From Telmatactis stephensoni (lineage: Eukaryota; Cnidaria; Anthozoa; Actiniaria; Isophelliidae): 64,000 nt of DNA. Location of the stretch: the NCBI GenBank assembly GCA_029948255.1, contig JALIZF010001803.1, positions 665,501 to 729,500 of the forward strand, given 5' to 3'. Position numbers and translations under genes: made by a program. The notes under the pieces are model-generated. The model was given only the letters and a program-made list of their open reading frames with translations, was not told where the DNA came from and searched no databases. Shown in pieces: positions 46,120 through 56,198 of this stretch; positions within the stretch are counted from its first letter, which is position 1; each line of letters starts with the position of its first letter.

Positions 46120-48195
46120 GTCCTCCCTCCTTAGATTCGAGCTCCTGCGAGTCAAATGAAGGAAAAAGGTCTGTACGGTATAAGTGATCAGTGGTCACGA
46201 ACTGAATAAAGGCAATGTATAAAACAAGGATCCCAAAAATAATTACAATGACTAAAAAAAATGGTTAACGTTGATAAAATTGCCTTGACCAGTTCGATCG
46301 ACTGGAATATATGAAATGCAATTTTTTTTTTTTTTTTTTCAGTTATGTTGTTTGTTGGTTACGTTTTCAAATAATTTCAAATAAAAATCACTGATGCGTC
46401 GATGATCTAAACTTTCAATGTTCAATGTTCAATGTTCAATAAACAATAGAAATACTAAAAATATAAAAATACTAAAATGTTCAAAGTCACGATAAAATGT
46501 TCAATGTGTCAATGTAATTCCTACTGATTGTTCGTTGTTTCCGGTCGACGTCTTGAGTGGCTTGTGGTACTTCCGGTCATCGTGGGTTTCCTGTGGTTGT
46601 TTTGTGGACAGCCATTTTGCATCCACTCATGGTTGATAATGCCAGAGCTAAAATCTTTGGAAATCTTTGCCATCCACCAAAATAGAGCAGTGATAAATCG
46701 TTAGGACACACAAATATAGCTGAGGAAAATCCTTGGCAGTGAAAGTTTGTATATCTTTGGCGGTTGAAAGGTCTGAAACAATGTTTACGGGTTGTCGTCG
46801 TTTTCATCATCATTTTCATGGATGTCCGATGGTTGGAGAGGCCTATTGCAATCCTATTGCAGTCTGTACAGGCACCTAAGTCGAGGATCTCGCTGCCTTT
46901 CACGTAATTGATGGTGGTTTTAGTGACATCAGCTTGTTTGGGACGCTGTGAGCGACGGATGATACAAACGAGGAGGATCAGCAGGACAATGTTTACAACT
47001 GCAGCTAAAGTAAGGTGATACAAACGATGATTTCTGTCGTAGTATTTACTGTAGTTGCTTGAATTGAAGCAGTACCGTCTTTAATCAGTTGTATCTTTTG
47101 GTTTAAAGGTCCATCGATGCGGTAAAAGGTTCGGCGAGAGCTTTTATCGTTGTTTTGTTGAAGTGGAGGCGTGGTCCAATCTGGTAAACAGTGGCGTCAT
47201 TAAATTGTAGAGTTCTGGTAAAAAGTTTGATGTTCGTTGTTCTACGGTGGAGAGGGAAAAAAAAATCGTCCCCCAAGATGGATCAGTGCTTGAAAAGCAG
47301 TGCATTTTGCCTTTACGTGGTTGCATGGAAAATTATATTGGGTTCCTGGAGTCCAGGGCATACCAAGCCAAGTACTGTCGTGGTTGTTGGTCAGGATGAC
47401 GTCGGGACAGAGGTATGTACCTTCTCGACTGTAACATTTTGTTAGTACATCAGCCTTTATTACACGTTTTTGCTTAAGGCAAGTAATTGAGACAAGATCT
47501 TTGTTAGCAATTGGACTGAAATAGCATTTGTTGGTATTTTATTGGAATAAAATCGATTCAACTGTACAGAGGGCGGTCCTCGATTTAATTGAATGCGTAC
47601 CAAATTATTCAATGAAAGATAACGATCGTGATTGTGATATTCAGTAACTGGTCTACAGAGGGAATCTGTCCTCTAAAATAGTAGAAGGAAACAAAAGTTG
47701 ATTTCGTGCCTTGAAAATGTGCGGAAATAGCAGAAATTTCGGATTGTGGCAAATCGATGTATCCAATTCTTTGTTTTGAATATGAACAAATTGAGTGATA
47801 ATATCCTGAATTCCGAGAAATCGCAATAAGAAATTAAAAATGTTATTACTCTCATGGGAAAATTTTGAAAGAAATTCCATGTTTGCATTGAAATAACATT
47901 TGTCTTTTTGTGAAAATTTATTGAGGTTTTTTGTTTATTTGTTTGTTTGTTTTTGTTCAAGCAACGACCACTAGGATAGAGTCAAAATGTTTCATGTAAT
48001 TCATTAACTCGAGAGGTTAACTGATCGGTAATTTTGATAACTTGAAAAATGAGAATTGTAGGATAAATGTAATAAAAAGTGAAAATCGCAGATTGGCACT
48101 CCAAAGTCAATGCATATGTAAATGTGAAAAGAAATGTTGATAATTGTGACATAGATAGGTGAGAGGACGAGGGAGTCTACAATAAGATACATAAT
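46120..48195 (-). pseudogene. Env-like segment, disrupted
   Basis: Between pol and the 3' LTR the minus strand has open stretches in different frames. They include a Cys-containing stretch over about 47230-47530, a stretch rich in N-x-S/T just before, and (about 46945-47005) a hydrophobic segment (AAVVNIVLLILLVCII) followed by basic residues, as in a type I membrane anchor near the end of an envelope protein. Frame changes and stops separate the parts, so no intact product is present. The position matches env of gypsy-type elements, but the assignment is inference. Confidence 0.45.
46322..46339 (+). repeat. Poly-T tract
   Basis: About 18 T in the region between the env-like segment and the 3' LTR; a (TTCAATG)n short repeat follows at 46418-46440. 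Confidence 0.85.
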
Positions 48196-50361
48196 TTAGG
48201 ATGAGTTAAATTCAGCAATCAATCCTTCATCGAGAATGTGCTCTTCGGGTTCCCAGGTAGCATCTTTCACAGGGCAACCGGCCCATTTAACTAAGTATTG
48301 AGTTACCCCTTGTCGAACACGTTTCTTAAGGAGTTTCTCTGCTCGGTAAACATCATCATATTCAAATATATCATCGCTATTTTCAGTGGCATGGTCATTG
48401 TCTACCGAAGTGAATTGGTTTTGGTCATTATTAGTAGGTGTTTGCTCTTGAGTCTGTTCAGTATCAGTTTCTAGGTCGTGGTCGTCAGTGAGAGTGTGTG
48501 GTTCAGGCTGTGCACCATCAGTTTGTAGGTCAGTGTTTTCAAAACTATCATCTGGAATTTCGTCAGCACATAAACACTGGTCATTGTCAACTAAGTCACT
48601 AGGTGGTTCAATTGGCCTTTCATTTGGATCATAGTACTTCTTAAGTCGATTTGCATGAATGACTGCAGCGACTCTGCGGTTATCACAAGTGCGAAGCACA
48701 AAATGAGCTGGAGATAAAATTTCAACTACGCGATAAGGCCCGTGCCACAAATGCCTAAGTTTCTTTGACAGTCCAGTTGGTACAACAGGTGTATAAACCC
48801 ATACTTTATCACCTACATTGTATTGTGGGTCACAAGCATTTCGATCATGTTGGTCTTTCATTCTCTGTTGTGCAAGTTGTATATTATTGCGAGCTACTTC
48901 ATGTGCAGTTTGTATATTCCTAACTATACGAGCCCTATGTTCACGGATAGAAGGAGTCATGTTCTTAGGTGGCAAAAGTGCTACATCTAATGGTAGTCTA
49001 GGTTCTCTTCCATATAGTAAATAGAAAGGTGATTCACCTGTAGCTGCTGATGGTGATGAGCGGTAGCCAAATAGCACTGAGGGGATGAAAAGGTCCCAAT
49101 CCTTCTGATCTTTGCTAACATACATAGACAGCGAATGAGCTAGTACTGCATTAAACTTCTCCACTAAACCGTTACAAGCTGGATGGTATGATGACGTGTT
49201 TAGTTTCTTAGAATTGATAAGTCGACAAACTTCCCTAACTAGTTTTGAAAGGAAATTAGCACCTCGGTCAGAGAGTAAAGTTCGAGGCGAGCCATGTCGG
49301 CATACTATCTCATCAACTAGTAATCTAGCAATAGTAGGTGCATCAATAGTTGGTACAGCAAATGCTTCAGGCCATCGAGTTAGATAATCAGAGAAAACAA
49401 CTATGTATTTATTTCCTGAATGAGTTGTTGGAAAAGGTCCAAGGCAATCGACCGCAACACGCTCGAATGCTGACTCGATAGGAATTGGTAACAGTTGTAC
49501 ATTTGTAGTATGCCTAGGCGTCTTTTTCATAGCACAGTTAACACATGACCTAACCCAAGCTTCACAGTCCTTATACATGCCTTTCCAATAGTACCTAGAG
49601 CGAACTTTTTCATAAGTTTTCTCCGTACCTAAATGTCCAGATAATGGGCTGTCATGGCATGCAACTAAAACTTCGTGTCTTAAACTTTGAGGTACCACTA
49701 GTTGCAAGGTAACATCCTTTTGTTTTCGTTGCGGTGGAAAGTAAAGATGGAATAGCAATCCACTTTCATCTAGCGTAAAGTTATCTATGTCTAGTAGAAT
49801 TTGCCTAGCCTTAGTATCATTCTCAGGCAATTGGTCTGTCTCTAGGAAATTAAGGATGTGGTACAAATTTTTATCTTGCCACTGCAAAGTTTTCACTCGT
49901 TCTAGTGTCATCTGCAAATTGTCTAATACACTACAAGCATAAGGTCGTCGCGAAAGAGCATCCGCATTTCCATTTTTGACACCTGCACGGTGTTCAATGT
50001 CAAAGTCAAATTGCTGGATCAAAAGAGACCAACGAGCTAAACGACCTGTAGGATCTTTAATGTTCATCAACCACTTAAGTGCATTATGATCTGTGTAAAC
50101 TGTAAACTTTCGACCGTGCAAATATGGTTGAAACTTCTTAATTCCAGTTATGACAGCTAAGGCTTCTCTTTCAGTTGCACTATAATTTCGTTCAGCACTA
50201 TTTAAGTCTCGACCTGCAAAGGCAATAGCAACTTCTCTGCCATTTTGGACTTGTGACAAAACCATACCTATACCTTGATCACTTGCATCAACATGCAAGA
50301 GGAAATGCTGAGTAAAATCTGGAAAGGCCAAAATTGGTGCTTGAACAAGAGCACGTTTCAA
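48196..50361 (-). CDS. Pol part 2: RNase H, integrase, chromodomain
   Basis: 721 codons on the minus strand. RNase H: HVDASDQG near residue 23 and YTDHNALKWL near 90. Integrase: zinc-binding H236, H243, C273, C276, and catalytic D305 (VAVDCLGP), D365 (SDRGANF), E401 (GLVEKF). The GPY/F-type segment (HLWHGPYRVVEIL) precedes an acidic spacer and a C-terminal chromodomain (AEKLLKKR, YLVKWAG, ATWEPEEHI). In chromoviral elements this domain directs integration to marked chromatin. It is in the same reading frame as the RT part; only the TGA at 50497-50499 separates them. Confidence 0.92.
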   Translation of the reverse strand: MKRALVQAPILAFPDFTQHFLLHVDASDQGIGMVLSQVQNGREVAIAFAGRDLNSAERNYSATEREALAVITGIKKFQPYLHGRKFTVYTDHNALKWLMNIKDPTGRLARWSLLIQQFDFDIEHRAGVKNGNADALSRRPYACSVLDNLQMTLERVKTLQWQDKNLYHILNFLETDQLPENDTKARQILLDIDNFTLDESGLLFHLYFPPQRKQKDVTLQLVVPQSLRHEVLVACHDSPLSGHLGTEKTYEKVRSRYYWKGMYKDCEAWVRSCVNCAMKKTPRHTTNVQLLPIPIESAFERVAVDCLGPFPTTHSGNKYIVVFSDYLTRWPEAFAVPTIDAPTIARLLVDEIVCRHGSPRTLLSDRGANFLSKLVREVCRLINSKKLNTSSYHPACNGLVEKFNAVLAHSLSMYVSKDQKDWDLFIPSVLFGYRSSPSAATGESPFYLLYGREPRLPLDVALLPPKNMTPSIREHRARIVRNIQTAHEVARNNIQLAQQRMKDQHDRNACDPQYNVGDKVWVYTPVVPTGLSKKLRHLWHGPYRVVEILSPAHFVLRTCDNRRVAAVIHANRLKKYYDPNERPIEPPSDLVDNDQCLCADEIPDDSFENTDLQTDGAQPEPHTLTDDHDLETDTEQTQEQTPTNNDQNQFTSVDNDHATENSDDIFEYDDVYRAEKLLKKRVRQGVTQYLVKWAGCPVKDATWEPEEHILDEGLIAEFNSS

Positions 50362-50496
50362 TGTGTCAAAAGCAGACTGACAATCTTCAGTCCAACAAAA
50401 TTTAACAGCTTTGCGAGTGAGGTTGTTTAGTGGCGCAGCAATTTTGGCAAAATCTTTGACAAATCTTCGATAATAATTAGCAAGGCCTAAGAAACT

Positions 50497-52068
50497 TCAC
50501 ACACCTTTTACATTAGTTGGTACTGGAAAATTTTGAACTGCTTTCACTTTGTCTGGATTTGGGCGAATCCCCTCACTAGAAATGACATGTCCCAAATATT
50601 CAACCTGTTTAGCACCAAAATGACACTTAGAAGGTTTGAGCCTGATATTTGCTTCTCGCAAACGGCAGAAAACATCTTCGAGATCTTTTAAGTGTTGTTG
50701 AAAATTCTTAGAGAAAACTACAATGTCATCAATATAACAGAGAGCAATCTTATAGTTCAAATTCTTTAGCACACTTTCCATTAAGCGCTGAAACGTTGAT
50801 GGTGCGTTGCATAAACCGAACGGCATGGTATTAAACTCATAGAGACCGCCATAAGTAATGAACGCTGTTTTCTCTTTAGTAGCTTGATCTAATTCTACTT
50901 GCCAGTATCCGGACATAAGATCCATAGTGGAAAAGAACTTTGATCCACTCATACTGTCGATCGTGTCATCGATGCGCGGCAGGGGGTAACTATCTTTCTT
51001 AGTGACACTATTCAGGCGTCGATAGTCTACACAAAATCTGTCGGTCCCATCCTTCTTTTTGACCAAAACAACAGGGGCTGCCCAAGGGCTGACTGATGGT
51101 TGTATTACCCCCCTTTCAAGCATATCATCAACATGCCTGGAAATAGTTTCTCGTTGCTGATCAGAAACACGATAGGGTCGAAGTCGAATGGGTGCAGAGT
51201 CCCCCGTATCTATAGTATGTTTCACAACTGAAGTGCGACCTAGCTCACTAGTTGACTTAGCAAAAATATCCTGATAGTTTGTAAGTAATTTCAACAACTT
51301 TGCTTTCTGTTCGTCCAACAATTCAGATTCTGAAAAATCAAATAGAGGCAGGTCATCTCTAGGACTAGTTGGCTTAGTCTCAGCTGTGTGATTACTATTT
51401 GGATTGTCAAACATTGCACCAATAGTTGGGTTATCTAACCTAGTAAAAAGTCCCAAATTTGTGTGCTCATACAGAGTTATAGCAGCTGTCGTCGGGTTTA
51501 ACAATCGAATAGGCACAGTATGTGAATCGGAAACAGTTGCCAAAATTACAGCACCACAAACATTATACCGTTCTGATAATGTGCGCTTAGGCTCTATAAT
51601 ACCTGGGATACCTGGGTCGAAAGGGCGTTTCAGTTGTGCTACCGAAATTGTCTCGGTCAAAGGTGGCAAAACTGTGGTTTCTGAAAGATGTATAGTACAC
51701 TGGTGTAACACAGGTGGGGATGGTGCAGGTGTTGTGTCAGTAGACATCCCATCAGGCAAAGTCATGGTATTACTTTGGAGGTCAATAACTGCATTAAAAT
51801 GTTCCAGAAAATCTTTCCCTAGGATGACATCATAACTAAGATTTTGTGCAACAAAAACCTTAAACAAATAAATCTTTTCATCTATTGAAAATGGTAATTC
51901 AATTTGACCTAGTACTGGGATATCCTGCCCATTACTAGTAACAGACCTCAATGCACTCAAGGTATCTCGAGAAAGTGTAGTTTTGATATGTTCAGGTAGC
52001 TTCTCATAAACTTGAACACTGATTGCTGAGACAGCTGCACCAGTGTCAATTAGAAATCTAAGTATCAT
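50497..52068 (-). CDS. Pol part 1: aspartic protease and reverse transcriptase
   Basis: 523 codons on the minus strand. Protease active site LIDTGAAVSAI lies at the N-terminus. The RT follows: FCVDYRRLNSVT, PLPRIDDTID, MPFGLCNAPSTFQRLM, and catalytic YIDD at residues 445-448 (50725-50736). The frame stays open upstream to the edge of the nested element at 52186. It ends in a TGA just after the RT thumb, before a SFLGL-type segment where family members continue into RNase H. Confidence 0.92.
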   Translation of the reverse strand: MILRFLIDTGAAVSAISVQVYEKLPEHIKTTLSRDTLSALRSVTSNGQDIPVLGQIELPFSIDEKIYLFKVFVAQNLSYDVILGKDFLEHFNAVIDLQSNTMTLPDGMSTDTTPAPSPPVLHQCTIHLSETTVLPPLTETISVAQLKRPFDPGIPGIIEPKRTLSERYNVCGAVILATVSDSHTVPIRLLNPTTAAITLYEHTNLGLFTRLDNPTIGAMFDNPNSNHTAETKPTSPRDDLPLFDFSESELLDEQKAKLLKLLTNYQDIFAKSTSELGRTSVVKHTIDTGDSAPIRLRPYRVSDQQRETISRHVDDMLERGVIQPSVSPWAAPVVLVKKKDGTDRFCVDYRRLNSVTKKDSYPLPRIDDTIDSMSGSKFFSTMDLMSGYWQVELDQATKEKTAFITYGGLYEFNTMPFGLCNAPSTFQRLMESVLKNLNYKIALCYIDDIVVFSKNFQQHLKDLEDVFCRLREANIRLKPSKCHFGAKQVEYLGHVISSEGIRPNPDKVKAVQNFPVPTNVKGV

Positions 52069-52186
52069 GTTACAAAGAGACCCAAAAATAGAAAGGTTTG
52101 TGGTTGTTGGTGAAAAATGAATGGCACTGACATGTTCTGGTAAATTATTAGCTGCGTCACTAAATTCTGCTTGCGTACTTGCATAA

Positions 52187-53457
52187 GGGACTGTACGTTT
52201 TTAATGAGGGAGGGTGGGCTGGAGTATTTTGGGGGAGGGTCATCGATAAAATATTCAATGTTTGTGAAGGGTCAAGCCTGTCTTTTTCCTTGTGAGGGGG
52301 AGGGTCACCTCTTTAGAAACGAGTGGAAATCACATACATTTCTCCGGACTTACTTTGTATATATCTATTTGTACATTCAAACATTAGCCCTTTCAAAAGC
52401 ATTGTACCCAGAAGCCAGAACCGAAATGGCTCCTGTGCACACTAGTAATATATCAGTGGATTTTCATGTGTTCTAGTGTATGAATGTGCTGAGTAATGTT
52501 TGTACAATTAGCTATAAATATGGTATGCTGTGACAATTGTCACTACATACTGTTTATTGCATGGCTGTACATCATCCATCATACTTTAATTGTTCCTTAT
52601 GTGAAGTTACTTTTATTTTATTCCTGCAATTCTTGTACTTCGCTTGCAAAAAAGTCCATTGATGATGATCTCGTACCTTCAAATATATCGTTACAACAAT
52701 ATAATTCTTTATGCAGTTCACATGTGGGAAGTCTTACTTCACAATGTAGTATTTGTAAACTCAGTAAATGTTTTTGGGCATATTTAGGTATATTACGCGT
52801 CCTGTTTCTGTCGTTTGACTTTCATTTATTTCATCAACAGCGGTTGTGCTAGACTTTACTAAGTCCTTCTAAGATTTTCGGCGAAGCGACTCGCACTTTG
52901 CAATTGTGCTCATATGCATGTGGAAATGCTTTGATATTCTTAATATCCATACATTAATTTGCCAAAAAGTGGCTGTTTTAAACTCCTTCCCAACAACCAT
53001 TGTGCAAAGCTGCACGTACTTCGCAATCATAACAGCTCATACATCATTTTATTTTATCAAAAATAAGGATTTCGAATATATATCGTGCAAGGGTTCAGAC
53101 AAAAAAATTGTGCAAATGACATTCCTGCAGTACAATGTCTCCCATCAATTATCTAATGGTCGTCCGTCCCTAGCTCACGCATTTATTGGGATTTGTCACC
53201 CAGTAAGCCAAATTGTTTTGAGCGGGCGGAAGCTACAGCCTTGTTTCCAGGCTCTCTAATATGTATATGCAGCACTGTGTTGCAATCTTTGTTTGGTTGA
53301 TTTGAGTTGGCTAGGGGAGGGTCACCAATTTTTTTCTGTTAATCAATGAAGGGCCATGGATCTTTTTGAAAAAGCAAGGGGGAGGGTCATCACAATTTTG
53401 TTTTGGTTGAGATGAAAAACTCCAGCCCACCCCCCCTCATTAAAAACGTACAGTCCC
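52187..53457. mobile_element. Nested TIR DNA element (1,271 bp, PIF/Harbinger-like)
   Basis: 38-bp terminal inverted repeats (52187-52224 and 53420-53457) begin GGGACTGTACGTTTTTAATG and differ at one position. The 3-bp target duplication TAA (52184-52186, 53458-53460) is typical of PIF/Harbinger. Subterminal GGGGGAGGGTCA motifs occur near both ends. The two open frames inside (52496-52852, 52906-53259, +) show no transposase motif, so it is probably non-autonomous. Confidence 0.88.
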
Positions 53458-54344
53458 TAAGAGTTACTTTGTATACTTTCGTCAATATTTCTTTCTAATT
53501 CAGAGGTTTTACTATCCTCTCTCATAGTAGTTGAACTTGTAATTTGCACTCTAGTATTCGAATTTCTTGGACTAAATATATGAACTTCTTTTGTACTTAA
53601 AACATCCGACTTAGCTTTCGGAACTTGACAACTAAATTTTGTATTCTCTTGAAAACTATTATAACTATTATCATTGAAGTCCAATCTTGGAGTGGTTTTC
53701 TCCGTTACTAAGAAATGTTGAGTAACTTGCCTTATGATATGTCTTGCACAAGTTAAAATGAACGTGCCAACTCTTTTGGAAATAACATATTTGAAATAAC
53801 GCAAAACTTTAAGAAACGCAAAACATTTTGAAATAACCTGGTAAATTGTGGAAAATGTCTGACGCCGATCGTCAGCCACAGCGTGTGATGTATGTTGTGT
53901 GGGCCTTGCTAATTGATTGTTTCCTGTTTGAAGTTCGAGAGTGCTAACCGAAGGTTGCTCAATGTCATTCACACCAACAGAACTAATGGAATTAGGTATT
54001 GATAAAATAGGAAGATCTAAGGTACAAAACACTGTACTATTGTTGTCGATAACATCTTCGTTCATAAATGGTAAATCCGGGATAAGTGTATAGTCAACAT
54101 GACTAGACTCAGCTACATTTATTGTATTGTCATCACTATCGTTTAAACTAGTTGAATCATTTGCCGTTTGTGTACCAATAGTATTAATAGACGAATTGTC
54201 CGGGAAACCAATCCGTGAAGTAAATTGAGAATTATTTTGATTTGCTTGAAAAGTATTATCGTCTCGAATATTTGTAAGTGGATTATCTGTTTGCGTGTCA
54301 CGATCGTGGAGAGTCCTGTCATCACAGTCATCAGTACGTGTCAC
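53457..54344 (-). CDS. Retrotransposon ORF between gag and protease (unknown)
   Basis: About 295 codons on the minus strand, rich in Asn, Asp, Thr and Ser, with a more hydrophobic basic patch in the middle (FLKVLRYFKYVISKRVGTFI). The frame is open upstream past the gag stop, so it overlaps the end of gag in another frame. It ends at the border of the nested TIR element, and the frame on the other side of that element matches. It is therefore the N-terminal part of the pol frame. No domain recognised. Confidence 0.65.
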   Translation of the reverse strand: MTRTDDCDDRTLHDRDTQTDNPLTNIRDDNTFQANQNNSQFTSRIGFPDNSSINTIGTQTANDSTSLNDSDDNTINVAESSHVDYTLIPDLPFMNEDVIDNNSTVFCTLDLPILSIPNSISSVGVNDIEQPSVSTLELQTGNNQLARPTQHTSHAVADDRRQTFSTIYQVISKCFAFLKVLRYFKYVISKRVGTFILTCARHIIRQVTQHFLVTEKTTPRLDFNDNSYNSFQENTKFSCQVPKAKSDVLSTKEVHIFSPRNSNTRVQITSSTTMREDSKTSELERNIDESIQSNS

Positions 54345-54403
54345 GTCGTCGTTTGTTATATCTGCAGGGGTCTCATCAAATTCCCGACCTTGAGAGACCC
54401 TTA

Positions 54404-55870
54404 CTAGTTTGACTGATTGCTATTCTGCTGAGTTTCACGACCCAGGGGACGAACCAACCAACCCCTGGAGTTTTGAGTCACAGATATTTGTGGGTCAGCC
54501 CCATCGTAGCCGTTTGCTCCTATGTTTTGCCTAAATTGATTTGGCCGAAATTCATTTGATCCGTAAGCATTTGACCCCATCTCGTGTTGACTAAACTGAT
54601 TTGGACTAAATCCATTTGGTCTAAAATCGTTTTGTCTATACTCATTCGGTCTAAAATAGTCTTGCCTATAATCGTTTGGTCTAAAATTGTTTTGCCTATA
54701 ACTGTTGGGTCGATAATCATTTTGTCTAAATGTTCGGGAACGGCAATTTCGAAAATGATGACCCACTCTCTTGCAATTGCTACAGATAACCTGTCCGTTG
54801 GTGGTCCTATTTGCCCTACCAAAATCGCCTCGAGAATTAAACTGTAGGCGAGGGGGAGGGGCCCCACGAGAGATGCTACCCATACCAGAGCGCAATTCTT
54901 CGCGAATAATACGCCTAATTTCGTCATTGCTATTCTCGGTAGGACTAGTTTTCTGCTGATAAGCAGCGACACCAGGGTTAGTCAATAATTTCTTTTCTTC
55001 TAGTTCTTGAATAAAATTCTTCTGTAAGGCCAAAACATCTTTTGCCGTTAAACTGTTGCTAGGTGGTTCTACTAGCGAATCCTTAATTCTGGCCGCATTT
55101 TCAGCCTCTTCGAGCGTTTTAGGTTGTTGCAAAATGACATGATTTTGTAGGCTTGGACGGAGGCCATGCATGAAATAATATAATTGCTCACCAATTGGAA
55201 TCCCTAATCGCTGGCATCGTTTTCTAATATCAGCAGAATATTCATTAAGGGGTTCGTTAGAGCCTTGTTTTCGCTGGCCCAGTTGCTGTCGCAAAACCCA
55301 ATTTGAGGTTGCAGAGAGAAAACGATCCCTAAATAGTTTAGCCAATTGAGCGTAGGAGGTAAACGTGGCTTTATCTAAAGTGGAATACCAAATTTCAGCC
55401 GTCCCACTCAGCGATAATGGAAAAGCTTGGAGTAATTCATCGTTGTTCCACTTATGAAATTTTCCATATAATTCAAATTTATCGAGAAAATTACTAGCAT
55501 CGTCGCTTTCCCCTGAAAATGTGGGTGCCCGTGAAATCCCTGGAGGTCCCTTTTTAGGTCGCAGCTCCTGTACTGTGCTACTTAGTGCAGAAAATGAATG
55601 AGCGCTTTCCTCATTCAACTTGCGCATGTTACTTCGGATTCCTTCGAGCGAATCTTCGACTATTTGTGAAAACCTATTAGTCAATGTTTCGAGCTCTACA
55701 GGACTCAAAGAGTCAGGACTGCTAGGTTCGGTCATTATTTTTGATTTAGGCTCGGATTTCAATTTAGATTTTGACTTTGATTTAGATTTTGGTTTACAAG
55801 ATTTACAAAGCGGTTCCTTTTCAGGCTCGCTGTCCGCAAAAATCTGCGTTCTCCGCGTTTCACGAGGCAC
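54404..55870 (-). CDS. Retrotransposon Gag with zinc knuckle
   Basis: 488-codon frame on the minus strand; the first ATG is at 55735 (residue 46 of the open frame, MTEPSSPDS). A capsid-type region follows (PTFSGESDDASNFLDKFE, WYSTLDK, LFRDRF, NEYSADIRKRC), then one CCHC zinc knuckle (C363, C366, H371, C376: CSNCKRVGHHFRNC). The C-terminus is a run of about a dozen F/Y-R-P/Q-N-D/E units. The stop is at 54404-54406. The pol frame overlaps, so a ribosomal frameshift is likely needed. Confidence 0.9.
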   Translation of the reverse strand: MPRETRRTQIFADSEPEKEPLCKSCKPKSKSKSKSKLKSEPKSKIMTEPSSPDSLSPVELETLTNRFSQIVEDSLEGIRSNMRKLNEESAHSFSALSSTVQELRPKKGPPGISRAPTFSGESDDASNFLDKFELYGKFHKWNNDELLQAFPLSLSGTAEIWYSTLDKATFTSYAQLAKLFRDRFLSATSNWVLRQQLGQRKQGSNEPLNEYSADIRKRCQRLGIPIGEQLYYFMHGLRPSLQNHVILQQPKTLEEAENAARIKDSLVEPPSNSLTAKDVLALQKNFIQELEEKKLLTNPGVAAYQQKTSPTENSNDEIRRIIREELRSGMGSISRGAPPPRLQFNSRGDFGRANRTTNGQVICSNCKRVGHHFRNCRSRTFRQNDYRPNSYRQNNFRPNDYRQDYFRPNEYRQNDFRPNGFSPNQFSQHEMGSNAYGSNEFRPNQFRQNIGANGYDGADPQISVTQNSRGWLVRPLGRETQQNSNQSN

Positions 55871-56198
55871 GATTGGAAATGATTTAATGAAAAATAATCG
55901 TAATTACGCATATATGAAATTAAAAGTTACTGAATACACAGCAAGATCACAAAATTTCACTAAAAATGTTTGAAAAAAATTGATTGATATCGAGGAAAAG
56001 AAAATCGAGTAGAAAAAGTTGAATCGACATGTAACATTTCAACATTTAGACAATTTAACATTTCAACATTTAGGCATTTAACATTTCAACATAAATACGT
56101 ATTTTCAATTTTACATCAATAGCAACATAAACAAGGCTGGTGTACTAATGCATTTTTACAGTCTTGAAGGCTTACCTTGCCCGGGTTCTAGCACCAAA

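Noticed and set aside
52496..53259. Two open frames inside the nested TIR element as a transposase
   Set aside because: No DDE-type or DNA-binding motif is visible, and they are short and Cys/Leu/Phe-rich without similarity I recognise.
54584..54959. Plus-strand open frames in the gag region
   Set aside because: Shadows of the gag coding strand, including its repeat tail.
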